Shown: positions 34,424 through 41,754 of the stretch, piece by piece
How the letters are laid out: each line of letters begins with the position of its first letter
Position numbering within the stretch: the stretch's first letter is position 1
From: SCTM01 sp965279655
Lineage (GTDB): Bacteria; Pseudomonadota; Alphaproteobacteria; Rhodospirillales; Rhodospirillaceae
Assembly: GCA_965279655.1 (NCBI GenBank)
Contig: OZ257255.1
Coordinates: 3,844,001 to 3,908,000 of the forward strand
DNA length: 64,000 nt
Direction: 5' to 3'
The notes under the pieces: generated by a model
The model's input: only the letters and a program-made list of their open reading frames with translations
What the model was told of the DNA's origin: nothing
Database searches by the model: none
Position numbers and translations under genes: made by a program

Positions 34424-35357
34424 AGCTTTCTCCCTTGCCGGCAAGCGCGTGTGGGTGGCCGGTCACAACGGCATGGTCGGGTCCGCGCTCGTGCGCCGTT
34501 TGGACCGCGAGAACTGCACGATCCTGAAAGCCTCCCGCGCAGAACTCGATCTGCGGCGTCAGGCCGACGTCGAGCAGTGGATGGCGGCGAACAAGCCCGA
34601 CGCGATCTTCCTGGCCGCGGCCATTGTGGGCGGCATTCTCGCCAATGAGTCCCACCCGGCGGAGTTCCTGACCGACAACCTGCAAATCCAGACCAACATT
34701 ATCGCCACCGCCGACAAGCTGGGCGTGGCCAAGCTGCTATTCCTCGGCTCGAGCTGCATCTACCCGCGGCTGGCGCCGCAGCCGTTGAAAGAGGAATACC
34801 TGCTGACCGGGCCGCTGGAGCCGACGAACCAGTGGTACGCGATCGCCAAGATCGCCGGGATCAAGCAGTGCCAGGCCTATCGGCGCGCCCGGGGCCGGGA
34901 CTTCATCAGCGCGATGCCGACCAATCTGTATGGACCGAATGACAACTTCGATCTCGCCTCTAGCCATGTGCTGCCGGCCCTTCTGGTGAAGGCCCATCAA
35001 GCCAAACTGGCGGGCACGCAGGAACTGACCGTGTGGGGCTCGGGCACGCCGCGCCGGGAATTCCTGCACGTCGACGATCTGGCGGATGCCTGCATTTTCC
35101 TGATGCAGCGCTACTCCGCCGACGAGCACATCAACGTGGGCTACGGCAGCGACGTGACGATCCGCGAACTGGCGGAACAGATCTCCACGGCGGTGGGGTT
35201 CGCCGGCAAGTTCGTCTACGACTCTTCGAAGCCGGACGGTACGCCCCAGAAGCTGATGGATGTTTCGCGCCTGAGCGCCTTGGGCTGGCGCGCGCGCACG
35301 TCCCTGCCCGACGGCATCGCCGCGACCTACAAATGGTATCTGGAAAACGCGGCGTAA
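34416..35357 (+). CDS. fcl: GDP-L-fucose synthase
   Basis: This 313-residue epimerase/reductase converts GDP-4-keto-6-deoxymannose to GDP-L-fucose. The nucleotide loop VWVAGHNGMVGSALVRRL, the catalytic Ser/Cys region LGSSCIYPRLAPQP, the Tyr-Lys pair of WYAIAKIAGIKQC and MPTNLYGPNDNFD are typical. It starts within the last codons of gmd, implying translational coupling. No glycosyltransferase for fucose is next to it in this window. Confidence 0.96.
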   Translation: MTEAFSLAGKRVWVAGHNGMVGSALVRRLDRENCTILKASRAELDLRRQADVEQWMAANKPDAIFLAAAIVGGILANESHPAEFLTDNLQIQTNIIATADKLGVAKLLFLGSSCIYPRLAPQPLKEEYLLTGPLEPTNQWYAIAKIAGIKQCQAYRRARGRDFISAMPTNLYGPNDNFDLASSHVLPALLVKAHQAKLAGTQELTVWGSGTPRREFLHVDDLADACIFLMQRYSADEHINVGYGSDVTIRELAEQISTAVGFAGKFVYDSSKPDGTPQKLMDVSRLSALGWRARTSLPDGIAATYKWYLENAA

Positions 35358-35416
35358 GGGCCGGAAATCCTTGAACCTCTTGCCTTCGGCACGTACAAAC
35401 CGAAGGACGCGCTGAT

Positions 35417-35435
35417 GAAAACGATTTTCGTTTTC
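35417..35435 (+). terminator. Possible terminator after gmd-fcl
   Basis: GAAAACG / CGTTTTC (35417-35423, 35429-35435) with loop ATTTT, preceded by a second perfect stem CCTTCGG / CCGAAGG (35383-35389, 35400-35406), fills the 108-base gap after fcl. Neither has a clean T-run afterwards. Confidence 0.4.
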
Positions 35436-35465
35436 CCGATCGCGCGCTAGGCCCGAACCCTCGCG

Positions 35466-36386
35466 ATGCAGATCTATCTGCCCATCGCCGAAATGTCGGT
35501 GAACATCTTCCTCATCCTCGCCATGGGCGGCGGGGTGGGATTGCTGTCGGGCCTGTTCGGCGTCGGCGGCGGATTCCTGATGACACCGCTGCTGATCTTC
35601 ATCGGCGTGCCGCCGGCGGTGGCGGTGGGCACCCAAGCCAATCAGATCGTTGCCTCCTCCGTGTCAGGCGTGTTGGCGCACATGCGCCGCGGCAATGTGG
35701 ACTTGCTGATGGGCGGGGTGCTGACCGCCGGCGGATTTGTCGGCTCCGGCTTGGGCGTTTGGGTGTTCAACATCCTCAAGCGCCTGGGCCACATCGACGT
35801 GACCATCGCGATCGGTTACGTCGTGTTCTTAGGGATCGTCGGCGGCTTCATGATGTACGAGAGTTTGCCGATCGTGATCGGCAAGCCGCTGCCGAAGGCC
35901 TTCGCGATTGCCGAGCGCGGGCCGGGCCGCCACATGTGGATGCACGGCCTGCCGTTCAAGATGCGGTTCCGCCGCTCGAAGCTGTACATCTCCGCGCTGC
36001 TGCCGCTGGCGATCGGGTTCCTGGTCGGCATTCTCGTCGCCACCATGGGCGTGGGTGGCGGCTTCCTGATGGTGCCGGCGATGATCTACCTGCTTGGCAT
36101 GCCGACGCAGGTCGTCATCGGCACGTCGCTGTTCCAGATCATCTTCGTCACGGCGACGACGACGTTGCTGCAAGCGGCGGTGAATCAATCCGTCGACGTG
36201 GTGCTGGCGCTGCTGCTGCTGATCGTCGGCGTGGTCGGCGCGCAGGTGGGCGCGCGGCTCGCGGGGCGGTTCAAAGGCGAGCAACTGCGCGTCGGCCTGG
36301 CGGTGCTGGTCCTGATCGTGGCGTTGCGGCTGGCGCTCGATCTGGTGATCCCGCCGCAGGATATCTTCTCCCTGGGGGACGAGTGA
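35466..36386 (+). CDS. TauE/SafE family sulfite/anion exporter
   Basis: This 306-residue membrane protein has about eight hydrophobic segments and the duplicated TauE signature: GLLSGLFGVGGGFLMTPLL near residue 27 and GILVATMGVGGGFLMVPAMI near 190. The family exports sulfite, sulfoacetate or related organosulfur anions. It is followed by a TIGR02186 gene (TGATG overlap) and a universal-stress-protein gene, an arrangement seen repeatedly in alphaproteobacteria and suggesting a shared but undefined function. Confidence 0.92.
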   Translation: MQIYLPIAEMSVNIFLILAMGGGVGLLSGLFGVGGGFLMTPLLIFIGVPPAVAVGTQANQIVASSVSGVLAHMRRGNVDLLMGGVLTAGGFVGSGLGVWVFNILKRLGHIDVTIAIGYVVFLGIVGGFMMYESLPIVIGKPLPKAFAIAERGPGRHMWMHGLPFKMRFRRSKLYISALLPLAIGFLVGILVATMGVGGGFLMVPAMIYLLGMPTQVVIGTSLFQIIFVTATTTLLQAAVNQSVDVVLALLLLIVGVVGAQVGARLAGRFKGEQLRVGLAVLVLIVALRLALDLVIPPQDIFSLGDE

Positions 36387-37129
36387 TGCGGCGCGCCGCG
36401 GCTCTCTTCGCTGCGCTATGGCTCGCGCATTCACCCGCGCGCGCCGATGACGTTCCGCTGGTCGCGGATCTTTCCAGCCACCTGGTCGCGATCACCACCG
36501 GATTTACCGGAACCAATGTGCTGCTGTTCGGCGCGACGGATGGGCCCGGCGATATCGTGGTCGTCGTGCGCGGGCCGCAGAAGGACATCGACGTGCGCCG
36601 CAAGGAGCGCTTCGGCCCGATCTGGGTGAACGCAACGTCGGTGGCGCTGAAGGATGTGCCGTCGTTCTACCGCGTCGCGTCGACACGGCCGCTGGCGGAG
36701 TTTGCGCCGGAGGAATTGCAGGAGCGCTATCAGCTCGGCCTGCAGAACCTGCGCTTCAACATTCCGTCGCCCAATTTGCCGGCGGAGGAAATGGGCGCCT
36801 TCCGCACCGCGCTGGTGCGCCTGAAGACGGAAGGCGGCCTATACAGCGAAGAGCTCGGCTCGGTAAACATGATGTCGAGCCGCCTGTTCCGCACGGAGCT
36901 GCACTTTCCGTCCAACGTGCCGACGGGCACCTATCTCGTCGAAGTCTACCTGTTCCGCGATCAAGCCGTGACGTCGGCGGAGATCGTGCCGTTCACGGTC
37001 TCGAAGATCGGCGTGGGCGCGGACCTTTACGACTTCGCCATGAACTACGGCGCGATCTACGGATTCCTTTCGGTTCTGCTGGCCGTGGCGGCCGGGTATG
37101 CCGCCAGCGCCGTGTTCCGCCGCACTTAG
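36386..37129 (+). CDS. TIGR02186 family exported/membrane protein
   Basis: This 247-residue protein has a signal peptide (MRRAAALFAALWLAHSPARA) and a large periplasmic domain with LSSHLVAITTGFTGTNVLLFGA and DIVVVVRGPQKDIDVRRKERFGP. The central part includes ELHFPSNVPTGTYLVEVYLF, and one membrane anchor (GFLSVLLAVAAGYAASAVF) lies at the C-terminus. This matches the uncharacterised TIGR02186 family. Its start overlaps the TauE-like stop (TGATG), indicating translational coupling, so it is probably an accessory periplasmic subunit of that exporter. Confidence 0.9.
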   Translation: MRRAAALFAALWLAHSPARADDVPLVADLSSHLVAITTGFTGTNVLLFGATDGPGDIVVVVRGPQKDIDVRRKERFGPIWVNATSVALKDVPSFYRVASTRPLAEFAPEELQERYQLGLQNLRFNIPSPNLPAEEMGAFRTALVRLKTEGGLYSEELGSVNMMSSRLFRTELHFPSNVPTGTYLVEVYLFRDQAVTSAEIVPFTVSKIGVGADLYDFAMNYGAIYGFLSVLLAVAAGYAASAVFRRT

Positions 37130-37141
37130 GGAGGAGGACGC

Positions 37142-37636
37142 ATGAGCGATCCGGACCCCGCACCGCAAGCCGACGTCACCCGGAAATTCCTGGTGGTCGT
37201 GGACAATTCAAATGAACTGAAAGCGGCGTTGCGCTTCGCCTGCCGCCGCGCGCTGCACACCAATGGCGCGATCGGTCTGTTCCACGCGGTGCCGCAGGCA
37301 GAGTTTCACCACTTCGCCGCCATCGGCACTTTGATGGAACGCGAGGCACGCGGCGTCGGCGAGCAATTGCTGCAGGACGTGGCGGGCGAAGTGCATCGCC
37401 TCACCGGCACCTTCCCGGCGCTGTACATCCGAGAGGGCGACACCACCGAGCAGTTGATCAAGGTGCTGACCGAAGACCCGACCATCTCGGTGCTTGTTCT
37501 CGGCGCCGGCACGGGCACGGAAGGACCCGGCCCCCTGGTGACGGCGTTGTCCGGCCAATTGGCGGGCAAGATCCGGATACCCGTCACGATTGTGCCCGGG
37601 GATCTCGACGAAGCCCGTATCGACGCCCTGACGTAG
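37142..37636 (+). CDS. Universal stress protein family (UspA-like)
   Basis: This 164-residue cytoplasmic protein has the Usp fold: KFLVVVDNSNELKAALRFACRRA at the start and VLVLGAGTGTEGPGPLVTALS followed by IPVTIVPG at the end. The GxxG-9x-S/T nucleotide pattern is partly recognisable but not canonical, so ATP binding is uncertain. GGGAGGA ten bases upstream supports ATG 37142. Third gene of the TauE/TIGR02186/USP set. Confidence 0.88.
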   Translation: MSDPDPAPQADVTRKFLVVVDNSNELKAALRFACRRALHTNGAIGLFHAVPQAEFHHFAAIGTLMEREARGVGEQLLQDVAGEVHRLTGTFPALYIREGDTTEQLIKVLTEDPTISVLVLGAGTGTEGPGPLVTALSGQLAGKIRIPVTIVPGDLDEARIDALT

Positions 37637-37769
37637 GGCATTCTGGTCACACGAACCTGTTTTCTCGGCCATTTTCACTGCTTTGCGCGCCTGCAGAGTG
37701 GCGGTCAGCGCCGTGAGGGACTAAGTTATCCCCATACCGCCGCGAACTGCGCGGCTTTCAGGCGTCATC

Positions 37770-38327
37770 ATGTTCATTCAGACCGAAGAAACCCCGAATC
37801 CGGCGGCGTTGAAGTTTTTGCCCGGCCGCGAAGTCCTTTCCGAAGGTGTGGCGGATTTCGCCACCCGCGAAGCGGCGGCGCGTTCGCCGCTGGCGCGCCT
37901 GCTGTTCGAGATCGACGGCGTGGGCGGGGTGTTCCTCGCGACGGACTTCGTCACCGTCACCAAGACCGCGGACAAGTCGTGGCAGACGCTGAAGCCGATG
38001 GTGCTGGGCGCGATCATGGATCATTTCACGTCCGGCGCCGCGGTGATCGAAAGCGGAGCGGACAGCGACGGCGAGGAGATGGGCGCCGACGTCAGCGACG
38101 AGATCGTTTCGCAGATCAAAGAGCTGCTCGACACGCGGGTGCGGCCGGCCGTCGCGCAAGACGGCGGCGACATCATTTACAAAGGGTTCAAGAAAGGCAC
38201 GGTTTACCTGCATTTGCGCGGGTCCTGTGCCGGATGCCCGAGTTCCACCGCGACCCTGAAAATGGGCATCGAGAACATGCTCAAGCACTACGTGCCGGAA
38301 GTCGTGCAAGTTGAAGCGGTGATGTGA
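37770..38327 (+). CDS. NfuA/NifU-type iron-sulphur scaffold protein
   Basis: This 185-residue protein has an Nfu N-terminal domain (MFIQTEETPNPAALKFLPGR, ARSPLARLLFEIDGVGGVFL) and a C-terminal NifU domain. The C-terminal domain carries VRPAVAQDGGDIIYKGF and the cluster-binding CAGCPSS (CxxC). It carries or delivers 4Fe-4S clusters to apoproteins. Eukaryotic mitochondrial NFU1 has the same domain order, and this is the usual alphaproteobacterial form. The next gene begins 8 bases after the stop. Confidence 0.95.
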   Translation: MFIQTEETPNPAALKFLPGREVLSEGVADFATREAAARSPLARLLFEIDGVGGVFLATDFVTVTKTADKSWQTLKPMVLGAIMDHFTSGAAVIESGADSDGEEMGADVSDEIVSQIKELLDTRVRPAVAQDGGDIIYKGFKKGTVYLHLRGSCAGCPSSTATLKMGIENMLKHYVPEVVQVEAVM

Positions 38328-38335
38328 GGGACACC

Positions 38336-38971
38336 ATGGCTCGCCCTCAACCCCAACCCGCACCCGCGTCGAAAGTCATGCCCTCAAAAGCCGCCACCGC
38401 CAAACCCGCCCCGACCATGAGCAATGAGGCCGTGGCCGCGCGCACAGGCAAGACTTGGAGCGCGTGGTTCGAGATCCTCGATGCCGCCGGCGGCTCGGGC
38501 CTGGAACGGCGCGAGATCATCACCCTGCTCGGCGAACACGACGTAGGCCCGGTGTGGCGCGCCATGGTCGCCAGCGGCTACGAGCGCCATCTCGGCCGGG
38601 GCGAACCGCCCAAGCCTGTGGCGGTGGTGAAAAAAGCAGCCGTCGGCAATCTGTCGACCAGTGTCACCCGCACGGTTTCGGCGACGCAGCTGGCGGCCTA
38701 TGGCGCCTGGGAGCGCCCGACCCGGCGCAAGCGCTTCTTCACGGAAGAGATCACCTTTGCCACCCGAGCCGACGGCAAGACGCTTCGGTTCGGCTGGAAG
38801 CCGGACGCGAGCCGCGTGTCGATCGTGTTCAAGCCCCTGAGCAAGACCCGTACACAGGTGACGATCTCCCACGACAAGCTCAAGAATGCCGCGGACGTCG
38901 ATCGGCTGAACACCTATTGGACCGAGACGCTGGACCGCATGCAGGCCCTGCTGGAAAAGACCGACGATTAG
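38336..38971 (+). CDS. DUF4287-SRPBCC domain fusion protein
   Basis: This 211-residue protein has a basic, Ala/Pro-rich N-terminus. A DUF4287-like helical domain follows at about residues 40-85 (TGKTWSAWFEILDAAG, ITLLGEHDVGPVWRAMVASGYERHLG), then an SRPBCC/START-like domain (residues 105-205, SATQLAAYGAW, LRFGWKPDASRVSIVFKPL, NTYWTETLDRMQALLE). The second half probably forms a hydrophobic ligand pocket. No function is established. It likely shares the NfuA transcript. ATG 38336 was preferred over a GTG at 38324 overlapping the nfuA stop. Confidence 0.75.
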   Translation: MARPQPQPAPASKVMPSKAATAKPAPTMSNEAVAARTGKTWSAWFEILDAAGGSGLERREIITLLGEHDVGPVWRAMVASGYERHLGRGEPPKPVAVVKKAAVGNLSTSVTRTVSATQLAAYGAWERPTRRKRFFTEEITFATRADGKTLRFGWKPDASRVSIVFKPLSKTRTQVTISHDKLKNAADVDRLNTYWTETLDRMQALLEKTDD

Positions 38972-38977
38972 CGGTCT

Positions 38978-39010
38978 TTGCTGCAGTGCAGCATAGCCAT
39001 TTATGCTGCA
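38978..39010. promoter_or_regulatory. TGCAGCA/TGCTGCA palindrome cluster between convergent genes
   Basis: A perfect 10-bp stem, GTGCAGCATA / TATGCTGCAC (38985-38994, 39001-39010) with loop GCCATT, overlaps a second palindrome TGCTGCA-g-TGCAGCA (38978-38992). It lies between the DUF4287 gene and the convergent trpS stop. It may be a T-poor terminator or a protein-binding site; the TGCAGTGCAGC core recurs at 54466-54476. Confidence 0.45.
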
Positions 39011-39053
39011 CCAAACGGCGCAGCAAAATGAGCAAAATCAAAGCCTTGAGATT

Positions 39054-40067
39054 CTAGCGGGCCGGCAGGAAGCCGACGGTCTTATAGACCTCGGCCAGAA
39101 GCGGCGCGGCGGTCTCCCGCGCCTTTGCTGCGCCCTTCGCCAGAATGCCGTCGAGTTCCGCCGGGTCCGCCATGAGGCGCGCCATCTCCGCGTTGATGGG
39201 ACCGAGCACGCCCACCGCCGTTTCCGTCAGCCGCGTCTTGAACTGGCCGAAGCCCCAGCCGGCGGTTTCCGCCACGACTTGCTCGAGCGTGCGGTCCGTC
39301 AGCGCTGCGTAGATGTTCAGGAGATTCGCCGCCTCCGCCCGCCCCTCAAGTCCCGCCACCGACTCGGGGAGCGGATTGGGGTCCGTAGTCGCCTTGCGGA
39401 ACTTGGCGGCAAGGTCGTCGGCGGTGTCTGTCATGTAGATCACGGCGTAGTCCGAGCCGCCGTCCGACTTCGACATCTTCTTCGAGCCGTCGCGCAGGGA
39501 CATGACCCGTGTCGCCGCGCCCTGAATCACGGGCTCCGGCATCACGAAAAGGTCGACGCCGTAGTCATGATTGAACTTCTGGGCGATGTCGCGAGTCAAC
39601 TCCACGTGCTGTTTCTGGTCCTCGCCGACAGGCACATGCGTCGCGCTGTAGACCAGAATGTCGGCCGCCATGAGGTTTGGATAGACGTAGAGCCCGGCGC
39701 TCGCCGTGTCGCGGTTCTTGCCGGCCTTGTCCTTGAACTGGGTCATGCGGTTCAGCCAGCCAAGGCGGGCGACGCAGTTCAGCACCCAGGCGAGTTCCGC
39801 GTGCGCGGGCACGTGGCTCTGCACGAACAGGGTGGCGCGCGCCGGATCGATCCCGGAGGCGATATAGCCCGCCGCGACCTCACGGGTGGTGCGGGTCAGT
39901 TCCGCCGGTTCGATGCGCTCCGCCGTGATGGCGTGCAGATCGACCACACAGAAGAAGCACTCGAAGTCCTTCTGCATGGCGACCCAATTGCGGATCGCGC
40001 CGAGGTAGTTGCCGAGATGGAGATTTCCGGTCGGCTTGATGCCGGACAGGATGCGACCGCGGGACAT
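39054..40067 (-). CDS. trpS: Tryptophanyl-tRNA synthetase
   Basis: This 337-residue class I synthetase charges tRNA-Trp. The HIGH-like motif is TGNLHLGNYLGAIRNW, the KMSKS motif is SKKMSKSDGG, and ILSGIKPTG at the start and VVDLHAIT are typical of the bacterial enzyme. It lies downstream of murJ on the same strand (51-base gap), a pairing widespread in alphaproteobacteria. No leader or attenuator is visible. Confidence 0.97.
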   Translation of the reverse strand: MSRGRILSGIKPTGNLHLGNYLGAIRNWVAMQKDFECFFCVVDLHAITAERIEPAELTRTTREVAAGYIASGIDPARATLFVQSHVPAHAELAWVLNCVARLGWLNRMTQFKDKAGKNRDTASAGLYVYPNLMAADILVYSATHVPVGEDQKQHVELTRDIAQKFNHDYGVDLFVMPEPVIQGAATRVMSLRDGSKKMSKSDGGSDYAVIYMTDTADDLAAKFRKATTDPNPLPESVAGLEGRAEAANLLNIYAALTDRTLEQVVAETAGWGFGQFKTRLTETAVGVLGPINAEMARLMADPAELDGILAKGAAKARETAAPLLAEVYKTVGFLPAR

Positions 40068-40118
40068 GGGGAAATCCTTTTGGAAGGGACTTAGCTGAAA
40101 GAAGACGCGCTAGGTAGC

Positions 40119-41708
40119 TTAGCCGCGTTTCCGACGCAACAACTGCAGATCCGCGCGCTCGGCCGCGCCGGTGGCGAATGCCGTCGCGGCGAACACCATT
40201 GCGCCGCCGCCCACAAGGATGGTGAGGGCGATCACCCGCAGGAACTTGTCGCCGGCGGGCGCACCGGGGAGTCCGAATACGGGTCCCAAGGTGTCGCCGA
40301 TGCCGATCATCCCGCCCCACAGCGCCACGCCCATGAGGACGCTGGCGAGGATCATGCGCGGCAGACGGCGATTGAGGCGCGGATCGGACACCAGATGACC
40401 GCGGCGATGCAGGATGATCCCCAATACCGCCGCATTGACCCACGCGGAGATGGACGTGCCGAGCGCGATGCCGACATGGCCCAGGGATTTCATGAGGGCC
40501 AGGTTGATCGCGACATTCACCACCAACGCCACGGCCGCGGCCTTCACCGGTGTACGCGTGTCGTGCCGGGCGAAGAACCCGGGCGTGAGCGCCTTGTTCA
40601 GCACGTAGGCCGGGATGCCCAGAGAGAAGGCCAGCAGCGCCTGCGCGACGGCGCCGCGATCGCTCGCGGTGAACTGTCCGTGTTCGAACAAGGTGGCGGT
40701 GATCGGTTCCGCCAGCATGCCGATGCCGATCGCGGCGGGAAGCGTGAGCAGGAGGCTCACCTCGATGGCGCGGTTCTGGCTGGCATGGGCGGCGTCTTCC
40801 TGGCCGGCCTGGATCTGGCGCGAGAGCAACGGCAGAAGCGCCACGCCGATGGCGTAGCCGAAGATGCCGACGGGCAGCAGATTGACGCGATCGGCGTAAT
40901 AGATCCACGACACCGCACCCACGCCGATGAGCGATGCGATGGTGCCGTTGATGACGATGTTCACCTGATAAAGCCCTGCGCCGAAGGCGACCGGCAGGAT
41001 GCGCGCGAGAAGCTTCTTCACCTCGGGAGTGAGGCGCGGGCGCACCAACTTGAATCCAACGCCGACGCGGCGGCAGTCCAGCAGCAGCCAGACGAACTGC
41101 ACAACGCCGGTGGCGAAGATGCCCCAGGAGAGAAACAGCGCCCGGTCGCCGCCGGCCCCGACACCGATCAGCAGGGCCGCGATCATGGTGAAATTCGCCA
41201 GCACCGGCGCCGCCGCCGGTACGGCGAAACGACCCAGCGAATTCAGCACGCCGGATTGCAGGGAGGTCAGCGACACGAACAGCAGATAGGGAAACGCGAC
41301 GCGCGCGAGTTCCGTCGTGCGCTCCATCTGGCCGGGGATTTCCGCGAAGCCGGGCGCCAGCGCATAGAGCACGATCGGCATGGCGACCATCATCGCCGCG
41401 CAGAACAGCAGCAGGATCACCGTCAGCACGGAGAAAGCTTGATCGGCGAAGTCCTTGGCCTTGTCCTTCCCGTCCCGTTCGAGCGTTTGGGAGAAGATCG
41501 GCACGAAGCCCGCGGAGAACGCGCCTTCGGCGAAAAGAGAACGGAAGAGATTCGGGAACCGTTGGGCGACGAAGAAGGCGTCCGACGCCAAGCCCGCGCC
41601 CAAGAACGTGGCGATCAAAGTGTCGCGCGCGAAGCCGGTGATGCGGCTGAGCAGCGTGTAGCTGCCGACCGTGGCGAAGGCGCGGAAGAGGCTAGGCGGA
41701 GGAGCCAT
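40119..41708 (-). CDS. murJ: Lipid II flippase MurJ
   Basis: This 529-residue inner-membrane protein with about 14 hydrophobic segments flips the peptidoglycan precursor lipid II. The N-terminal LLSRITGFARDTLIATFLGAG and RFPNLFRSLFAEGAFSAGFVP carry the conserved MurJ arginines and the SAGF sequence. ATG 41708 was chosen because this family motif follows at once; the frame is open 54 codons further but those residues are shadow translation of glnD. It sits between glnD and trpS, all on the minus strand. Confidence 0.96.
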   Translation of the reverse strand: MAPPPSLFRAFATVGSYTLLSRITGFARDTLIATFLGAGLASDAFFVAQRFPNLFRSLFAEGAFSAGFVPIFSQTLERDGKDKAKDFADQAFSVLTVILLLFCAAMMVAMPIVLYALAPGFAEIPGQMERTTELARVAFPYLLFVSLTSLQSGVLNSLGRFAVPAAAPVLANFTMIAALLIGVGAGGDRALFLSWGIFATGVVQFVWLLLDCRRVGVGFKLVRPRLTPEVKKLLARILPVAFGAGLYQVNIVINGTIASLIGVGAVSWIYYADRVNLLPVGIFGYAIGVALLPLLSRQIQAGQEDAAHASQNRAIEVSLLLTLPAAIGIGMLAEPITATLFEHGQFTASDRGAVAQALLAFSLGIPAYVLNKALTPGFFARHDTRTPVKAAAVALVVNVAINLALMKSLGHVGIALGTSISAWVNAAVLGIILHRRGHLVSDPRLNRRLPRMILASVLMGVALWGGMIGIGDTLGPVFGLPGAPAGDKFLRVIALTILVGGGAMVFAATAFATGAAERADLQLLRRKRG

Positions 41709-41754
41709 CGCTTGCTGTTTAGCCCATCCGGTGGGGCGAAAATACGGCCGAGTT

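Noticed and set aside
35415..35450. An 11-codon open frame (MKTIFVFPIAR) after fcl
   Set aside because: Too short, without a ribosome site, and its bases form the arms of a hairpin that is better explained as a terminator.
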